Source of the DNA: Lachnospiraceae bacterium UBA1759 | GTDB taxonomy: Bacteria > Bacillota > Clostridia > Lachnospirales > Lachnospiraceae | Assembly: GCA_002315555.1 (NCBI GenBank) | Contig: DCHF01000021.1 | Coordinates: 85,490 to 113,958 of the forward strand | DNA length: 28,469 bases | Direction: 5' to 3' | Part shown: positions 16,958 to 25,190 of the stretch, one piece after another | How positions within the stretch are numbered: position 1 is the stretch's first letter | Layout: each line of letters starts with the position of its first letter | Notes under the pieces: model-generated | The model's input: only the letters and a program-made list of their open reading frames with translations | What the model was told of the DNA's origin: nothing | Database searches by the model: none | Translations under genes and position numbers: made by a program

Positions 16958-17008
16958 CGAATATATATTGGTGGAGATCCTTTTATTTAATACCACCAAC
17001 CATATTCG
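16958..17008. repeat. 51-bp imperfect inverted repeat
   Basis: CGAATAT pairs with ATATTCG at the outside and TTGGTGG with CCACCAA inside, with 3- and 2-base bulges between the arms and an AT-rich 18-base centre. It lies between the repeat array and the recombinase gene. It could be a terminator-like hairpin, a recombination site or an element end; no T-tract follows. Confidence 0.55.
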
Positions 17009-17201
17009 CACTATAATCCAGAAGCATTTTTAACCGGATTTTCTCGGAAGAAGGGTAGCTTTTATGATATTACTGTATACATATATTGACCCATAATTCA
17101 CGCAGATAAACAATATTTTTTCTGCGTCTTGATTTTTGGCTTGGTTTTTGTTAGTATTTTACTATCATCTTTTTATATAATTTATGGTTGGAGGCGTTGT
17201 C

Positions 17202-18338
17202 ATGGCTGGCGATAAATATGTTCCGTACAGTGAAAAAAAACTTGCACTTCAAGAAGAACGTCTGAGCATACAATTATCTTTATTACCTAAATTTGCTTCT
17301 GGATTCTTTAAAGAACTTTCTCGTTTGGAAAATAAGGCACCGTCTACATTAATTGCCTATGCAAATGATTTGAAAATATTTTTTACATGGGTTCAGGGAT
17401 ATCTTCATGAATATTCTGAAATTAATTTGCCGGAACTTCCAATTGATGTACTCAAAGTTCTGCATGTTTCAGATATCAAAAGCTTTATGCTGGATTATGT
17501 TCCTGAATATTCTTCAGAAGTGACTGTCACAGATCAAAACGGTAATGAAAGTGTTCAGGAGCATATTAGGAAAAACACCAGAACTTCATCTGCAAGAAAA
17601 CTTGCTACTTTGAAAAAGTTTTTTCACTATTTTAATAATCTCTCTCCTGATGAAGAATTCTATATTACCAATGATCCGGTGTCTTCTGTAAAGCAGACAA
17701 AAGATATCAAAAAGCCTATTAAATATCTTGATGATGAAAAAACAGCCGTGGTTTTCAATGCAATCGAAACCGGTGAAGGACTTGCAGGAAAATCTAAAAA
17801 GTGGAATATACAAACAAAGGAACGGGATAAAGCAATTATTGCTCTTTTTCTTGGAACCGGACTCAGAGTCTCAGAACTTGTAGGTATAAATCTTCAGGAT
17901 ATTAATTTAGATAAAAACTCGATTACAGTATTCCGAAAGGAACGGCGTCAGGATACAGTATACATGTCATCAGATGTTTCAAATGTACTTCTCTCCTATC
18001 TTGAGGTTAGAATTTCAAAATTCAAGCCGAGTAAAGATGAAGAAAATGCGCTGTTCCTATCATTAAAGCATAATCGAATCTCAGTCAGTGCCGTTGAGCG
18101 TACCGTGAATAAATATACTCAAATAGCAACCGGCTCCAGAGGCTACAGCTGCCACAAATTAAGAGATACTTTTGGCACGCGTGTATATGCAGAAACAGGT
18201 GGCAATGCCAAAAAGGTGCAGACTGCTATGAATCATAAAAGTGCCTCAACTTCTCTTGACTATTATGTTGCCGCTATGGAAGGCAAAGAAAAAGAAGACA
18301 CTTTCAAAAATACACATATAGCTGGAATTTCATTGTAA
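17202..18338 (+). CDS. Tyrosine recombinase/integrase (first)
   Basis: The 378-residue protein has an N-terminal SAM-like core-binding domain (about 25-145, with STLIAYANDLKIFFTW) and a C-terminal catalytic domain. GTGLRVSELVGI carries the first catalytic Arg, HKLRDTFG the H-x-x-R box, NHKSASTSLDYY the second His and the Tyr nucleophile. It resembles XerC/D-like integrases of mobile elements. The ATG at 17202 has GGAGG 7 bases upstream and is chosen over the ATG at 17184. A TATAAT at 17176-17181 is too close to serve this start. Base composition is AT-richer than the core genes. Its substrate may be sites in the adjacent non-coding region, or the gene may be a relic of integration. Confidence 0.9.
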   Translation: MAGDKYVPYSEKKLALQEERLSIQLSLLPKFASGFFKELSRLENKAPSTLIAYANDLKIFFTWVQGYLHEYSEINLPELPIDVLKVLHVSDIKSFMLDYVPEYSSEVTVTDQNGNESVQEHIRKNTRTSSARKLATLKKFFHYFNNLSPDEEFYITNDPVSSVKQTKDIKKPIKYLDDEKTAVVFNAIETGEGLAGKSKKWNIQTKERDKAIIALFLGTGLRVSELVGINLQDINLDKNSITVFRKERRQDTVYMSSDVSNVLLSYLEVRISKFKPSKDEENALFLSLKHNRISVSAVERTVNKYTQIATGSRGYSCHKLRDTFGTRVYAETGGNAKKVQTAMNHKSASTSLDYYVAAMEGKEKEDTFKNTHIAGISL

Positions 18339-18363
18339 TTACTATAATTAAGCGAGCTAAAGG

Positions 18364-18420
18364 GCAGCCCTGCTTGATATCTATCCAGAATCATGGGTCC
18401 ATATTAATCAGGGCTGCTAT
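18364..18420 (+). terminator. 9-bp inverted repeat after the first recombinase
   Basis: GCAGCCCTG and CAGGGCTGC pair perfectly across a 36-base loop, followed by TATTCAATT. It lies 26 bases past the recombinase stop. The loop is long for a terminator, so a recombination site is an alternative. Confidence 0.45.
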
Positions 18421-18477
18421 TCAATTATAAATGATACACTAATTCTCTTTCGGAAACTGGGATTCGCTGATGCAATT

Positions 18478-18708
18478 TCAGTTTTTCTTTCTTTTGAAAA
18501 AGGGAATGGTTGCAATCAAAACGCCAAGTAGCGTTTTTACGCAACCCTGTATAAACTGATGCTGCACTAAATCCTTTATTGCTTGCGCCCCGTCATAATA
18601 TTTCAATACTTCCTTGCCTATTGTTGCATAATGATAGAAATCATCTACTCCCCAAATAATAAATACCAGGGCAATAATTATCACTGAGATTTTTGAAAAT
18701 TTTGTCAT
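18478..18708 (-). CDS. Small membrane protein, unknown function
   Basis: The 76-residue product has a hydrophobic helix near the N-terminus (about 7-24), a soluble middle containing KYYDGAQAIKDLV, and a second hydrophobic stretch (about 56-70) ending in a basic tail FKRKKN. No family is recognised. Its GAGGT ribosome binding site, 8 bases before the ATG, overlaps the edge of the 211-bp repeat element upstream, so that element forms its leader. I judge it a real gene from the ribosome binding site and its membrane protein layout. Confidence 0.65.
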   Translation of the reverse strand: MTKFSKISVIIIALVFIIWGVDDFYHYATIGKEVLKYYDGAQAIKDLVQHQFIQGCVKTLLGVLIATIPFFKRKKN

Positions 18709-18717
18709 AACAGTTAC

Positions 18718-18928
18718 CTCTTTGAGAATGAAAATTAACGCTTTGTGAATGTATGAAGGCTTACTTCAGGTAGTAATAATACCTGCTGGAAGCGGCATAA
18801 AATAAGACTTTTTTGAATATCTGCCGATGAAAAGTCAACTACCTTTGAGGCGGCAGAAAACCACATTGCATCTTACCTGCTTATTACCAAGCGCCAGCCC
18901 AGAGGTGCTCGGTACAGCAGGTTAGTAT
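18718..18928 (-). repeat. Structured ~210-bp repeat element, copy 1
   Basis: About 211 bases recur at 25294-25499 with roughly 85-90% identity by eye. Read on the minus strand it can fold. AGCAGGT pairs with ACCTGCT, enclosing ACCGAGC with GCUUGGU. CUGCCG pairs with CGGCAG. CUUC..AGGUA pairs with UACCUGAAG. It starts 13 bases after the lipoprotein gene and ends at the ribosome binding site of the small membrane protein. It could be a non-coding RNA, a leader element or a small mobile sequence. I cannot match it to a named RNA family. Confidence 0.75.
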
Positions 18929-18941
18929 CACTATGCAACTT

Positions 18942-20054
18942 TTATATAGAAACACTTTCTAAATCTATCCCCAATATATTGCTGAGCTCCCACGGATAAA
19001 GACTAAAGAATTTCGCCGTTTTTTTTACTCCGTCCATTAAATAATAAAAGCCATCAGACTCATTATAGAAATTATAAGAAAATTCATAAATGTGATCCAG
19101 TGATTCAAATGAGAACGCACTTTCAGATCCGCTAATCTGTATTCCTAGTTCACATATAAGTTTATATATATCATCGTAGCTTATTGAATCTCCACCTGCC
19201 GCCCAGCATTTAATGCACTGGATTTCAGAATAAACTCGTCCATCCTTGCTTTGATACTGATAATCAAAAATACTATCAATTTCTTTCTCAGTTTTTCCTA
19301 TTAATTCCGGGTTCTGAGACTTCGGATGAATAAGAAATGAACTAAGCAGGTCTGCTCGATCCAGTCGTGTTGAAATCTCGGTATAATAATCTTGTATATG
19401 ACTTTCTATCCCCTCATATCCTATATGACTCAAAATTTCAACTAATACTTCAGAGTCACTCCCGGCCTCATTCTTTACCTTATAATTTTTTTGGAAAACC
19501 CAACGAAACTCAAAATCATAATCTTCTGTACAATTTTCATTAATATACTCACAAAACATTTTCATTTCTTCCAGACATTTCTGTCTTTCATCCTCATTGT
19601 GATAAGTACATACCACTTTAAATTCGTCAAACAATTCATTGTTTAAACATTCAAAAGAAATGAGTTCTTTTTCTCCCGGATACTGACCATAAAAATGGTT
19701 CAAGAAGGCATATGAAAAATTAGTAATCAGAATCTTATTTTCACTGATGGTTGCATAAAAGATACCATACCAAATATAATAAGAAAGATCGTACTCAGGA
19801 ATATAAACCTGCCATTTTCTGCTTAATTCCCTTTTGCCAATACGAAGTGGTTCTTCTATGGAAATCTCTTCTAATTCGTAAGCAGTTCCCTTCAACTGTC
19901 TATTAACTGCTTTTTCTACCATTTCCTCCGGCGTTTCAAACACTTCTACCGCAGAGTCTAGCAATTGACCGCACGCACATACATGCATGCACAACACGGC
20001 TGACAGTAAAATGGCAGCAAATTTCTTTATTGAATTATTTATTATTATTTGCAT
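18942..20054 (-). CDS. Putative lipoprotein, unknown function
   Basis: The 370-residue product has a lipoprotein signal peptide: a positively charged start (NNSIKKF), a hydrophobic run AAILLSAVLCMHV and a lipobox VCAC giving lipidated C28. It is therefore expected on the outer face of the membrane. The rest is acidic and has no motif I recognise; TPEEMVEKAVNRQLKGTAY after the anchor is a typical start of a secreted domain. The ATG has AGAGG about 8 bases upstream. It is AT-rich compared with the core genes. Confidence 0.78.
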   Translation of the reverse strand: MQIIINNSIKKFAAILLSAVLCMHVCACGQLLDSAVEVFETPEEMVEKAVNRQLKGTAYELEEISIEEPLRIGKRELSRKWQVYIPEYDLSYYIWYGIFYATISENKILITNFSYAFLNHFYGQYPGEKELISFECLNNELFDEFKVVCTYHNEDERQKCLEEMKMFCEYINENCTEDYDFEFRWVFQKNYKVKNEAGSDSEVLVEILSHIGYEGIESHIQDYYTEISTRLDRADLLSSFLIHPKSQNPELIGKTEKEIDSIFDYQYQSKDGRVYSEIQCIKCWAAGGDSISYDDIYKLICELGIQISGSESAFSFESLDHIYEFSYNFYNESDGFYYLMDGVKKTAKFFSLYPWELSNILGIDLESVSI

Positions 20055-20065
20055 TTTATGTCCTC

Positions 20066-20096
20066 TAAAACTGCGGGTGAGTAAAGGCTCACCTGC
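20066..20096 (-). terminator. Terminator-like hairpin, minus strand
   Basis: On the minus strand GCAGGTGAG pairs with CTCACCCGC (one G-U pair) and is followed by AGTTTTAG. It lies between the second recombinase and the lipoprotein gene and could end the former or act in the leader of the latter. The rest of 20097-20247 shows nothing I can assign. Confidence 0.45.
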
Positions 20097-20247
20097 ATTC
20101 TCACTTTACCTTTTAACCTTATAGAAGGCCTTGGAATCCACAATTATGTCTCGTCCATTGCATTATTTTCAGAGGGGATGTATGCTGCAAATGCCCAGCA
20201 CGCATATTCGATATCGCTATCATCAGCTTCCCCAAATATATACTAGT

Positions 20248-21507
20248 TTATTTAAACGGATCCATTTTCGAAATTTCCGCCTTTGTCTGTTCCTCTGTCA
20301 GCCGGGCGTAAAATTTACTTGTGACCGCTGTTGATTTGTGGTTGAGCTGCGATGACGCCAGCGCTACATTTCCGGTATCCAGTAGGATTCGCGAGGCAGT
20401 AGACGCGCGCAGAGAATGAACATGGAATACATCCTTATCATCATAATCTGGCAGGTGTGTCTGAACCATCTCTTTTACCATGAGTTCAATACTTCTTACA
20501 GACATACGGGTACCTCTGGTTGAAAGAAAAAGAGCATCGCAGCGTTTCTGAGGCTTTACGAGGTTTCCCCGTCCAAGGACTTCTCCATCATCCGAAAATA
20601 AATGTTCCGGATCAAGACCGGTTATATAGGCACGAATAGTACGGCTAACAGATTCATGGAAATAAACGCGTTTTTCATCTCCGCCTTTAAGAATAACTGT
20701 AACGCAGCTATCTTTCAGATTGACATCTCTGAGATCCAGACCGACAAGTTCGGATATACGAATACCAGATGCAAGAAAAAGGCTTACTATAGCATAATTT
20801 CTAAGAATGACAGGCTCTCTGGTCTTTCTGATATCATCACGAATCTCGCCAACACGTTTTTCTTCATAAATATCTTTCTTGATCAGATGTTCAACACCTC
20901 TCACAAGAAGTATTTTGTTGACTTCTGACAATTCTTTTGCCTCATAATAACTTACATTAAAATAGTTACATAGCACCCTGAGATCACTGAATTCCATGTC
21001 ATCAACTTTATAGAATGCATAAAGATATTTGTCATTTGCAAGAATGCCGCGAAGAAGTTCTGCAGACTGTTCTTTGTCGATGCGAATGATCCGGTGTTCA
21101 TTAACTGCAGGGAGTTCGACACCCTCCATGGGATTCTTGTCGATAAACTCTCTTGTTGAAAGAAATTTAAAGAAGGTCGACAGTGATGAAAGCTTTCTCC
21201 TAATTGAAGATGCAGAGTTCATGCGAACTTTTCTAAGCTGCGATCTGAACTCCTGAATATCTTCAGGCGAGAGTTCATTCAGAATCTCAATACTCATGTT
21301 TTTTACAGAATCAATGTGGAGCATATCCTTCTCAAATTTCAGAAATTCCATTACATCGAAAAGATAGGCTTCCTGCGTGCGGATCTCTCGCCGCCCGCTG
21401 GCCATGAAGTCTGTAAAGCTTTTTACATACATCGGAGCATCCTTTATCAGATCACGCATTTTTAATTCACGCTGGAGCGTAGTTTCTTCTCTATAATCCT
21501 GAGACAT
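20248..21507 (-). CDS. Tyrosine recombinase/integrase (second)
   Basis: The 419-residue protein has a core-binding domain (about 30-135) and a catalytic domain of the XerC/D-like type. ASGIRISELVGL carries the first Arg, HSLRAST the H-x-x-R box, LNHKSTAVTSKFYARL the second His and the Tyr. It resembles the recombinase at 17202 in motif pattern but is clearly different in sequence and has an insertion in the catalytic domain (around HLIKKDIYEEKRVGEI). The ATG at 21507 has AAGGA about 8 bases upstream; an in-frame ATG 15 codons earlier lacks one. It points away from the first recombinase across the strand switch, so the two were probably acquired separately or form an element's recombination module. 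Confidence 0.9.
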   Translation of the reverse strand: MSQDYREETTLQRELKMRDLIKDAPMYVKSFTDFMASGRREIRTQEAYLFDVMEFLKFEKDMLHIDSVKNMSIEILNELSPEDIQEFRSQLRKVRMNSASSIRRKLSSLSTFFKFLSTREFIDKNPMEGVELPAVNEHRIIRIDKEQSAELLRGILANDKYLYAFYKVDDMEFSDLRVLCNYFNVSYYEAKELSEVNKILLVRGVEHLIKKDIYEEKRVGEIRDDIRKTREPVILRNYAIVSLFLASGIRISELVGLDLRDVNLKDSCVTVILKGGDEKRVYFHESVSRTIRAYITGLDPEHLFSDDGEVLGRGNLVKPQKRCDALFLSTRGTRMSVRSIELMVKEMVQTHLPDYDDKDVFHVHSLRASTASRILLDTGNVALASSQLNHKSTAVTSKFYARLTEEQTKAEISKMDPFK

Positions 21508-21649
21508 CCAAAAATCCTTTCTTATGCAAAATACTGTTATAGGATCATGCACTTAAACAAAAGAATAGAATCCAGTACTCTATTATCAATTTCAAAAATC
21601 ATCATGCCATGATTTATTTCAAAAGTTGGGCTTGAGCGATTAAAATTTG

Positions 21650-22768
21650 TTACTCTATGATGTTGTTATCTATCAACCGAAGAGAAACAGGTTTATTTCC
21701 CTCATAAATAATCTGCCATGCTGTTTGCTCTTCGCTCCACGGAACACATGAATACAGCGTCCGGTCATCGTTTGTAAATGCATAGAACTCGCTTTCGGCA
21801 TCAATCTTGAGTTGCCATCTTTCACCAGTATCTGTGTCATAGCACCAGATACCGCTTCCGTTGCTTCCGTAGTTTTCCGGGCTGTTGGAATCAACATACA
21901 AGAGGGTATGCCCGATACTCCCACTGTGGTTGCTGTATCTCGGTTCAAGAATAGTCTTTCCGTCCGCAAACAAAATCAACATTTCGGAGTCTTCTTTAGG
22001 CTCATTACCGCGATATACATCAAAAGAGAGTATTCCATCAGCGCGTTCATAGCTGTAATCGCTAACCCAGCATCCTTCCTGCAAAAGTGGAGTACCATTC
22101 TCTGTAGGCATATAATGCGGCGTTCTTTCGTCTCCACCGGTTTGAACCAGTTCAATCTTACGTTCTCCAACTTGATAATGAAGCTTTGAGTACAGCGGAG
22201 TATTGGAATCATAAGGTATTTTATCGGTGAGTTGCTCAATCACATCGCCAGTTTCGCCGCTTACAAGCACCTGATAGCTGTATCTTGCATTCTTGTCATA
22301 GACAGTAACAATGACATTTCCGTCCTGGGTAAGATCAATTCCTATGTGAGTTCCATCGTTAGCAGAATATATTTTGCTTCTCTCTAAAGTATCAAGATCC
22401 ACTCTATATAAGTCTTTTCCGTAATGGTAATACAACCCTGTTTCATTTACAATCCAACCATCTTCCCAGTAAGTGCTGAGAACCTTTTCAGTATTTCCGT
22501 CTGAATATCTCCACACGCCACTGTGGTCAACTTTGTAGAAATAGGAACCGTCAACGATTGTTCCAGGCATGGCGCTACAACCGGCACCTTTTAGGTAATC
22601 AAATCGCTGCAGAGTATTGATTGAGCCAACTGCTATAAGACAAAAACATGCTGCAGCTGCTACCCATTTTGTCCAACGCGGTACCATTGTCTTTTTCTTT
22701 CTTTTTGCTTCTTCTATGATACTGTCATCTGCATTGCCAATCATATCAAGTAAATCATTAGCCTTCAT
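21650..22768 (-). CDS. Membrane-anchored putative anti-sigma factor
   Basis: The 372-residue product starts MKANDLLDMIGNADDSIIEEA, the short cytoplasmic segment found in clostridial anti-sigma proteins paired with ECF sigma factors. A membrane helix follows (about 32-50, TKWVAAAACFCLIAVGSI). The remaining extracellular part is rich in aromatic beta-strand repeats (GSYFYKVDHSGVWRYSDG and similar), like a beta-propeller or DUF5050-type domain that could sense a ligand. It starts 2 bases after the sigma factor stop, so the pair is co-translated. The signal sensed is unknown. Confidence 0.8.
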   Translation of the reverse strand: MKANDLLDMIGNADDSIIEEAKRKKKTMVPRWTKWVAAAACFCLIAVGSINTLQRFDYLKGAGCSAMPGTIVDGSYFYKVDHSGVWRYSDGNTEKVLSTYWEDGWIVNETGLYYHYGKDLYRVDLDTLERSKIYSANDGTHIGIDLTQDGNVIVTVYDKNARYSYQVLVSGETGDVIEQLTDKIPYDSNTPLYSKLHYQVGERKIELVQTGGDERTPHYMPTENGTPLLQEGCWVSDYSYERADGILSFDVYRGNEPKEDSEMLILFADGKTILEPRYSNHSGSIGHTLLYVDSNSPENYGSNGSGIWCYDTDTGERWQLKIDAESEFYAFTNDDRTLYSCVPWSEEQTAWQIIYEGNKPVSLRLIDNNIIE

Positions 22769-22770
22769 AA

Positions 22771-23325
22771 TCAGTAACCTTCCTTTTCGAGCATTGTCCG
22801 AAGCTTATTTCTTGTCCGGTACAACATAGATTTAACCTTGCTCTCAGAATAGTCGAACTGTTTAGCAATATCAGAAACAGAGTCCATATACCAGTATCGG
22901 CACATAAACACCTGTCGTTCAAGTCGAGGCAATCCCATCAGGAAGGCATTGAACTTTTGCTGCAGTTCCTGACGTTCAATTTCGTTCTCAACATTACTAT
23001 TTCCTGATACGCACTCATCCAGTTCGTCAAGAGCAAGTGCCACTTCACCTCCACCACGCTTATCTGCACTATGTTTTCTCCATAGATCAATTGAGATTCG
23101 GCGTGTAATCTTTCCTAAAAAGGTCGAAAGAATGGAAGGGCGATGAGGCGGCATAGACTGCCAAGCATCATTGTATGTATCATTTACACATTCTTCCGCA
23201 TCTTCATCATTGGAAAGTATATGGAAAGAGATGCTGTGCAGATACTTGCCGTACTTTGTTGCAGTTTCATTAATGGCGCTTTCGTTTCTCTGCCAGTACA
23301 AATCAACAATACGATTATCCTCCAT
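22771..23325 (-). CDS. ECF-type RNA polymerase sigma factor
   Basis: The 184-residue protein has sigma region 2 (about 20-85, with DAEECVNDTYNDAWQ and FLGKITRRISIDLWRKH) and region 4 (about 130-180, with LPRLERQVFMCRYWY and YSESKVKSMLYRTRNKLR). No region 1.1 or 3 is present, as expected for an extracytoplasmic-function sigma factor. The start is marked by an exceptional ribosome binding site, AAGGAGGTG, 5 bases upstream. A possible self-recognised promoter lies at 23378-23399. The partner gene immediately downstream encodes its likely anti-sigma factor. Regulon targets are not visible from the window. Confidence 0.93.
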   Translation of the reverse strand: MEDNRIVDLYWQRNESAINETATKYGKYLHSISFHILSNDEDAEECVNDTYNDAWQSMPPHRPSILSTFLGKITRRISIDLWRKHSADKRGGGEVALALDELDECVSGNSNVENEIERQELQQKFNAFLMGLPRLERQVFMCRYWYMDSVSDIAKQFDYSESKVKSMLYRTRNKLRTMLEKEGY

Positions 23326-23377
23326 TCGATCACCTCCTTCGTTAAGATTATGTTTGAATGGCCCTTCATCTATCTAC

Positions 23378-23399
23378 TCGTAGAAAATCAGGATTCGTT
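23378..23399 (-). promoter_or_regulatory. Possible ECF promoter before the sigma gene
   Basis: On the minus strand AAC (23399-23397) is followed by exactly 16 bases and CGA (23380-23378), the spacing typical of ECF promoters (AAC, N16-17, CG). It would leave a leader of roughly 45 bases. Autoregulation is usual for this class but is inferred here. Confidence 0.4.
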
Positions 23400-23430
23400 G
23401 CATGTAAATAATAAAAAACTATCATTTTCT

Positions 23431-23460
23431 AAAACGGCAGTCCGATTAACGAGACTGCCG
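23431..23460 (-). terminator. Hairpin with T-tract, minus strand
   Basis: CGGCAGTC and GACTGCCG form a perfect 8-bp stem with a 10-base loop. Read on the minus strand it is followed by TTTTAG. It lies upstream of the sigma gene and would stop read-through from the gene remnant to the right. Confidence 0.65.
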
Positions 23461-23562
23461 CGCAATAACAAATTCAGCAGGTTTATTCTCTTGGTTTGTT
23501 ATCTTTGTATGACTAGTATAAAAAATTATACCACATTCAAATGTTCCAATGCAATGAACTGG

Positions 23563-23592
23563 AAAAGGACTGATCACTTGACCAGCCCTTTC
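23563..23592 (-). terminator. Terminator of the gene remnant, minus strand
   Basis: On the minus strand AAAGGGCTGGTCA pairs with TGATCAGTCCTTT, with G-U pairs that would be mismatches on the other strand, then a short T-run. It begins directly after the remnant's stop codon at 23593-23595, so it is probably that gene's own terminator. Confidence 0.6.
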
Positions 23593-23877
23593 CTATATCG
23601 CAGAATATAAAATTTTTGTATTACTACCTTTTTCATCACCTATCAGAATATAATCAACCTCATCAAGGTTTAACGGAACTCTCTAGATGTAAGTCATTAC
23701 CATCTCCAGGTTATCATCTGTCGGACTTCCCACTCCGCTATTCGGGAAGATTACAGTTCCATTTTTCATAACGGCACGAACGACTACTGAAGGCATTTTA
23801 TCTTCATCGTTCATGATCCGCCTGCTCACAAAGAGATAGTGCGGAACACAAAGGGTATGTGAGAGCGCATCGTTCAT
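23593..23877 (-). pseudogene. 3' remnant of a gene, with an internal stop
   Basis: The minus frame is open from about 23877 and contains SVVVRAVMKNGTVIFPNSG and DDNLEMVMTYI. It hits a TAG at 23683-23685, then continues in the same frame RVPLNLDEVDYILIGDEKG to a second TAG at 23593-23595 beside a terminator. This is the C-terminal end of a once longer protein, interrupted by a nonsense codon. The PLNLDEVDYILIGD ending recalls C-termini of DUF4179-type anti-sigma proteins, but I hold this loosely. The 5' part is missing; the group II intron fragment starts where homologous sequence would be expected. Confidence 0.55.
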
Positions 23878-25190
23878 TCAACCGGATATGGAAGGAAAGA
23901 GACAGTGCAGAGCCCGACTTCTTAGGGAAGATACTGGAAAAGGATAACCTTAACAGGGCTTACAAAAGAGTAAAGGCAAACAAGGGAGCGCCGGGAATCG
24001 ACGGAATGACCATCGAAGAAGCGTTACCATGGCTTAAGGAACACGGCAGAGAACTGTCAGACAGGATAAGAAGAGGAAAATACACCCCATCCCCTGTGCG
24101 CAGAGTCGAGATTCCAAAGCCGGACGGAGGAGTACGAAAGCTGGGTATTCCTACCGTCACAGACCGCATCATCCAACAGGCGATGACACAGCAATTGACG
24201 CCGATCTTTGAGCCACTGTTCTCGGATAACAGCTTCGGCTACCGACCGGGACGCAGTGCAAAAGATGCCATACAGAGGATAAAGGAGTATGCGGAACAGG
24301 GATACACAAGAGCAGTAGTTCTTGACCTGTCCAAGTATTTCGATACTCTGAACCATACGATACTGCTCAATCTACTGAGACGACATGTCAAGGATGAACG
24401 AGTGATACAGATGGTAAAGAGATATCTGAAGAGCGGCGTTATGGAGAACGGAGTTGTGATGCCGACAGAGGAAGGTTCACCACAGGGAGGAAATCTTTCC
24501 CCACTGCTGGCGAACATCTACCTCAACGAGTTTGACTGGGAATTCAACAGACGCGGTGTGCCGTGTATTCGGTACGCAGATGATATCGTATTGCTCGCAA
24601 AGAGCGAACGGGCATCGGAGCGGTTGTTGGAGACGAGCAGGAAGTATCTCGAGGAAACCCTGAGACTCAAGGTGAATCGGGAGAAAAGCAGAGCAGTCAG
24701 TGTGTTTGCAATTCGAAATTTTAAGTTTCTTGGTTTCTGTTTCGGGAAGAAAGGAAGAGGTGTATACATCCGTGTGCATCAGAAACCATTGCGGAAAGCC
24801 AAGGATAAACTTAGAGAACTCACTTCCCGGAGTAAGTGCGGGAGCATTGTCCGAGCAATGGAAAAGATAAAACTCTTCATGCGAGGATGGCTGAACTACT
24901 ATAGCATTGCAGACATAAAGAAGAACATCGAAGAACTGAATGGATGGCTGTACCGAAGGATACGGATGTGCGTTTGGAAGCAGTGGAAACTGCCAAGGAC
25001 GCGCAAACGGAAACTGCTTGGACTGGGACTTCCCGAATGGGCGGCCTGTGAAGGGGCATACAGTCGTAAAGCCTACTGGCGGATGGCGAATACAGGTGTG
25101 GTCAAAAGAGCATTAACAAAAGAAAGACTGATAAACTGGGGCTTCTATGATTTAGCCACAGCCTATCAGTCTATGCACGTCAACTGTTGA
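23859..25190 (+). CDS. ltrA: Group II intron reverse transcriptase/maturase
   Basis: The 443-residue multifunctional protein helps splicing and copies the intron into DNA. Fingers/palm motifs are KRVKANKGAPGIDGM (about 36-50), VVLDLSKYFDT, GSPQGGNLSPLLANI and the catalytic YADD at 239-242. A maturase domain X (GIIM) covers about 345-400, with FMRGWLNYYSIADIKKNIEE. No C-terminal HNH endonuclease domain is present. The start is a GTG with AAGGG only a few bases upstream. Because the intron 5' end is missing, the true N-terminus and expression are uncertain. The coding frame shows no damage. Confidence 0.93.
   Translation: MRAHRSFNRIWKERDSAEPDFLGKILEKDNLNRAYKRVKANKGAPGIDGMTIEEALPWLKEHGRELSDRIRRGKYTPSPVRRVEIPKPDGGVRKLGIPTVTDRIIQQAMTQQLTPIFEPLFSDNSFGYRPGRSAKDAIQRIKEYAEQGYTRAVVLDLSKYFDTLNHTILLNLLRRHVKDERVIQMVKRYLKSGVMENGVVMPTEEGSPQGGNLSPLLANIYLNEFDWEFNRRGVPCIRYADDIVLLAKSERASERLLETSRKYLEETLRLKVNREKSRAVSVFAIRNFKFLGFCFGKKGRGVYIRVHQKPLRKAKDKLRELTSRSKCGSIVRAMEKIKLFMRGWLNYYSIADIKKNIEELNGWLYRRIRMCVWKQWKLPRTRKRKLLGLGLPEWAACEGAYSRKAYWRMANTGVVKRALTKERLINWGFYDLATAYQSMHVNC

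Noticed and set aside
17100..17127. ACGCAGA/TCTGCGT inverted repeat as an att core
   Set aside because: The arms are only 7 bp around a 14-base centre, unlike the 6-8-base spacer of tyrosine recombinase cores; no duplicate was seen.
20131..20334. 67-codon plus-strand frame before the second recombinase stop
   Set aside because: It overlaps the 3' end of the recombinase gene, has no ribosome binding site, and its composition is not protein-like.
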